Shown here: in pieces, positions 61,401-64,000 of the stretch | Numbering within the stretch: position 1 is the stretch's first letter | How the letters are laid out: each line of letters opens with the position of its first letter | Source of the DNA: Drosophila miranda | Taxonomy: Eukaryota > Arthropoda > Insecta > Diptera > Drosophilidae | DNA: 64,000 nucleotides | Direction of reading: 5' to 3' | Assembly (NCBI RefSeq): GCF_003369915.1 | Contig: NC_046677.1 | Location: 28,166,913-28,230,912 of the forward strand | Position numbers and translations under genes: made by a program | Notes under the pieces: generated by a model | What the model was told of the DNA's origin: nothing | What the model saw: only the letters and a program-made list of their open reading frames with translations | Databases searched by the model: none

Positions 61401-62916
61401 AAATGCGCCAAATGTTTGAATTCATCGTTCACTGAGGGCTCTGACGAGCCTGTCGCTGGCACGCATTCTGCAAAGATCAGGCTGATGAAACGCTTCTCTT
61501 CGGGGTCAAGGTCGTCGCCTTCCTCCGGCTCCTGCTCGCGCTTCCTCTTGCCGGGCACCCATGTCGATGGCAGCTGGTATTTGGCCAGCCAATCCTTGAG
61601 CGACTTGAGCAGGTTCATAATGAAGCGCTCGGACCGACTCAGACGCCGGAACATGTCCAGCAACAGTACAAGGTACGCGGAATACAAATGCTCCTCCTCG
61701 GCGCTCCTCTTAGGGGCTGTCATCATCCAGATGGTGATCTGATAGCTGCTGGACTCCAGCAACAGCGGATTCAGTCGCAGTGCCGCAGTGCAGATGATGC
61801 TGTTTGTGCTTCTTGACCAGCTGCAGCAGTTGCTCCGATACATACACAAAGGCACTAGTTTGTTTGCCATTTTTCTCTGTCTCCATCTCCGACTCTTTCT
61901 TCGCTTTCGCTTTCGCCTTTGTCTTCGTCTTTAAGACAACCGTTGGAACATTCTCGCCATCGGAGGTGGACGCCTCCGGATTGGGATTTGTGTCTTGTGG
62001 CTGTTCCTTGGCCATGGGAAATTGCAGGGATACGTCGTATTTGCGCAGTGTCTCCAGCATGTAGGCAACCAGTGTCAGGCTGTGCTGTGGCCCGTCGACA
62101 GCTCTCTCTTCGAGTACCATTGTAAGGAGTTGGGATAGAAAGTCGGTATCGTAGCGGCTATTCAGGACGCTGCACTCGAGGAGCAGCAGCACCACGTGCA
62201 GGGGCTGGTTGGAGATGAGCGATAGGATGAACTGGCCCTGCATCTGCTTCTCCAGGCCAGCCACCTCCTCGATGCAGGACGACTTCAGGTTGAGCATCAG
62301 CTCCACCAAAGGACGCACTGTCAGCTCATCGTAGCAGACTCGGAGCTTGCGTACCTTTTGGGAACGGCGGGCCATCTCGGCCAGCTGCTTGATCATGGCT
62401 ACAACGATTTCTGCGTCCGTTTGCAGCTCCTCCTGCGCAGCCTGTCCTTCAGTTCTCAGCTTGAGGCACCTTTGCTGGCAGTCAAAGAGTGTGCCATAGC
62501 AGCGGCAGATGAGTGTGTAGTCGGCTCGCAATACATCCTGGAGCAGATCGAAATTGAACATGCTTTGCAGCAGATTGAGGGCTGTATTGTCCTGACATTT
62601 CGCGGGAACAATGGTGTTCAACAGAGCTGGACCAATGAGGCTTTGCACTCCTGGCTGACCATGCCCGGCTGCGCACGCAGCTGGAACAGTCGCATCAGTT
62701 GTGCCACCGGCAGCTCGTTGCCGCGCAGGGATGTGGCCAGCCATTCTATGAACACTTCGTACTTGTTGGAGTACGTATAATCTACAGATTGCCACACATT
62801 CCGCAAACGAGGTTGCCTCGTCTGACAGCCAGGCTATGCATTCTGCGCAAAAATATGGACCATTATGTCTAAAATCCCGTAATTATCGACTAAAACTTAC
62901 CTTTGCCTGAGCTCAT
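58441..62916 (-). pseudogene. Urb2/Npa2-like ribosome biogenesis gene, with disrupted frame
   Basis: Six exons on minus with GT-AG junctions: 62901-62916, 60388-62842, 59740-60314, 59306-59665, 58680-59215 and 58441-58602 (4104 nt, about 1,368 codons, near the size of Urb2 proteins). The C-terminal KRVAPFLLTF, MERVCHALIGI and LLEDHDKYHKFRGKV resemble the Urb2/Npa2 C-terminal domain; Urb2 acts in early 60S assembly. Codon-biased, protein-like sequence changes frame near 62795, 62628, 61775 and 58955. All four fit gains of 1 or 2 nt (for example CTCT and ACAC doublets). One in-frame TGA lies at 61010-61012. Splice sites and most coding text are intact, so this is either a very young pseudogene or an assembly with errors. 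The family assignment is from memory of motifs. Confidence 0.6.
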
Positions 62917-64000
62917 GTTGTATTTTGTTTACTAACCAAAAGGCGCACGTGTTGCCGCCCAACTAGTGTTGGGAAGCTCTTCCTGTAATGGACATTTTAC
63001 AGCACCCAACTTGTACAACGCTGCCACCTTATTGAAAAGGCTGGTTTGGGTACGTGGGAAATTTGAAAAGTGAAGACGCCATGTGCTGCATTTGGATAAC
63101 TCATTTTATTGAATCTGTTTTTATTGTTTTTTTTATAGGTATTGTATTGAGAAAATAACATACAGTCTAAGTTTGTTGTATTATATAATATTCGTTATAT
63201 ATTAGTTAGTTTGAACATTAACTTCGTTTTGGTTTTCGCAACATGCTTTACTGCAATCAACTGCAATTTACGACTGGTTGCATTTTTAATAACAAAAGTT
63301 TATTAAACGGTCATTTCTTTTCGGTATTTGCTTCTTTCTTTCGTTTCTTTATTCGTTTGCTGCGGCTCTGCTACAACTCTGGCGACGTAACGGCGTATTC
63401 ACACCGTTACAGACGTTCGTGTGTCCGTGTTAGTGTTTGTGTGTTGTGTGTGTGGGTGTCTGCAATGTAAATGCATCTGTGTATCTGCTCCTCGTTCCGT
63501 ATCTGTATCTTTATCGTTATCTTTATCTGCCTCTGTATCTGAGTGTGATTTGTTGTATATTTCACCTAAATAACTAGTTAACATTTGGTTTTTATTTGCT
63601 ATAGCTTCGTTTTGATTTACATAAGTGTCGTTCCGTGCCGTTCCATTCTGATCAGATCCGAACCGCTCCAATGGGCTTTAGGCTTCACTCTTCCTTTCGT
63701 CTGCTCCCGATTTCCGATCCTTTAAAATGCTTTTATATAACTTTATATAATTCTTGTTTCATATATTGTATATTTTTTGAGTGCCAGCCATACTATATAT
63801 GTTTGCATGTATCGTTTAGAAATTGACTATATATTTGATTTGCTTTACTCCTTTTGCTCCTGAACTTCTTTTCGTTTTGATGATCTCTCAACCCATGGGT
63901 TCCGAATTGGTTTTGGTTCGCGGTTTTTGGGGAGGGTGCGGGAATGAGGCGTGTTTCGGAGTGGCAATGTGTGTGTGTGTGTGTGTGTTTTGTACAAAAT
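62917..64000. other. promoter of the Urb2-like gene and likely 3' UTR of the next gene
   Basis: About 150 bp upstream of the Urb2-like ATG contain a CACGTG E-box near 62945. From about 63090 the DNA turns T-rich on plus with several TTTATT words (AATAAA on minus), suggesting the 3' UTR of a neighbouring minus-strand gene outside the window. No coding exon is seen. A GT microsatellite lies at 63969-63988. Confidence 0.4.
63969..63988. repeat. (GT)n microsatellite
   Basis: A GT dinucleotide run of 20 bases near the window end. Confidence 0.9.

Noticed and set aside
1-64000. tRNA genes, rRNA genes and CRISPR arrays
   Set aside because: No B-box-like GGTTCGAAT words in a cloverleaf context, no rRNA core sequences and no spaced direct-repeat arrays were seen.

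Overview
The window is eukaryotic, almost certainly a Drosophila chromosome arm. GT-AG introns are short, simple repeats are abundant, and the gene block Pka-C1, hoip, pelo, pes matches, from memory, cytological region 30C of D. melanogaster 2L (Muller element B). The species cannot be named from sequence alone.

Layout. Bases 1-26,000 hold no coding region I can support. They contain microsatellites, a T-rich block at 11.8-14.8 kb and a perfect 72-bp tandem duplication. Pka-C1 (minus) lies at 26.7-27.8 kb, with its upstream region reaching about 29.5 kb. hoip (plus) and pelo (plus, five exons, a possible small nested gene in intron 3) follow. pes (minus) meets pelo tail to tail at 39.5 kb. 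The right end holds an Urb2/Npa2-like ribosome-biogenesis gene (minus, six exons, 58.4-62.9 kb), which carries four apparent frame breaks and one in-frame stop here.

Bases 41.7-58.4 kb between pes and the Urb2-like gene are heavily rearranged. The ancestral order was probably pes(-), Siva(+), Urb2-like(-). A 711-bp hAT-type MITE inserted 9 bp upstream of the Siva start codon. The region now holds five Siva copies: two complete on plus, two lacking exon 3 on minus, and one cut by a LINE. It also holds two truncated pes copies, two broken copies of an EN-RT-RNase H LINE, and the 5' end of a BEL/Pao-type LTR element joined to LINE RT. Two near-identical palindromes have Siva in both arms. Their MITE-derived spacers are both 427 bp and are inverted relative to each other. 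These palindromes are candidate hairpin-RNA loci.

Regulation. The upstream regions of Pka-C1, hoip and pes carry copies of one repeat family, all oriented the same way relative to the gene they precede. hoip and pes also share a double E-box and most of the 5' UTR, so their promoters are homologous DNA.

Most genes here act in translation or ribosome assembly: hoip (15.5K/Snu13 snoRNP and U4 snRNP protein), pelo (ribosome rescue), pes (PeBoW, 60S assembly) and Urb2-like (60S assembly).
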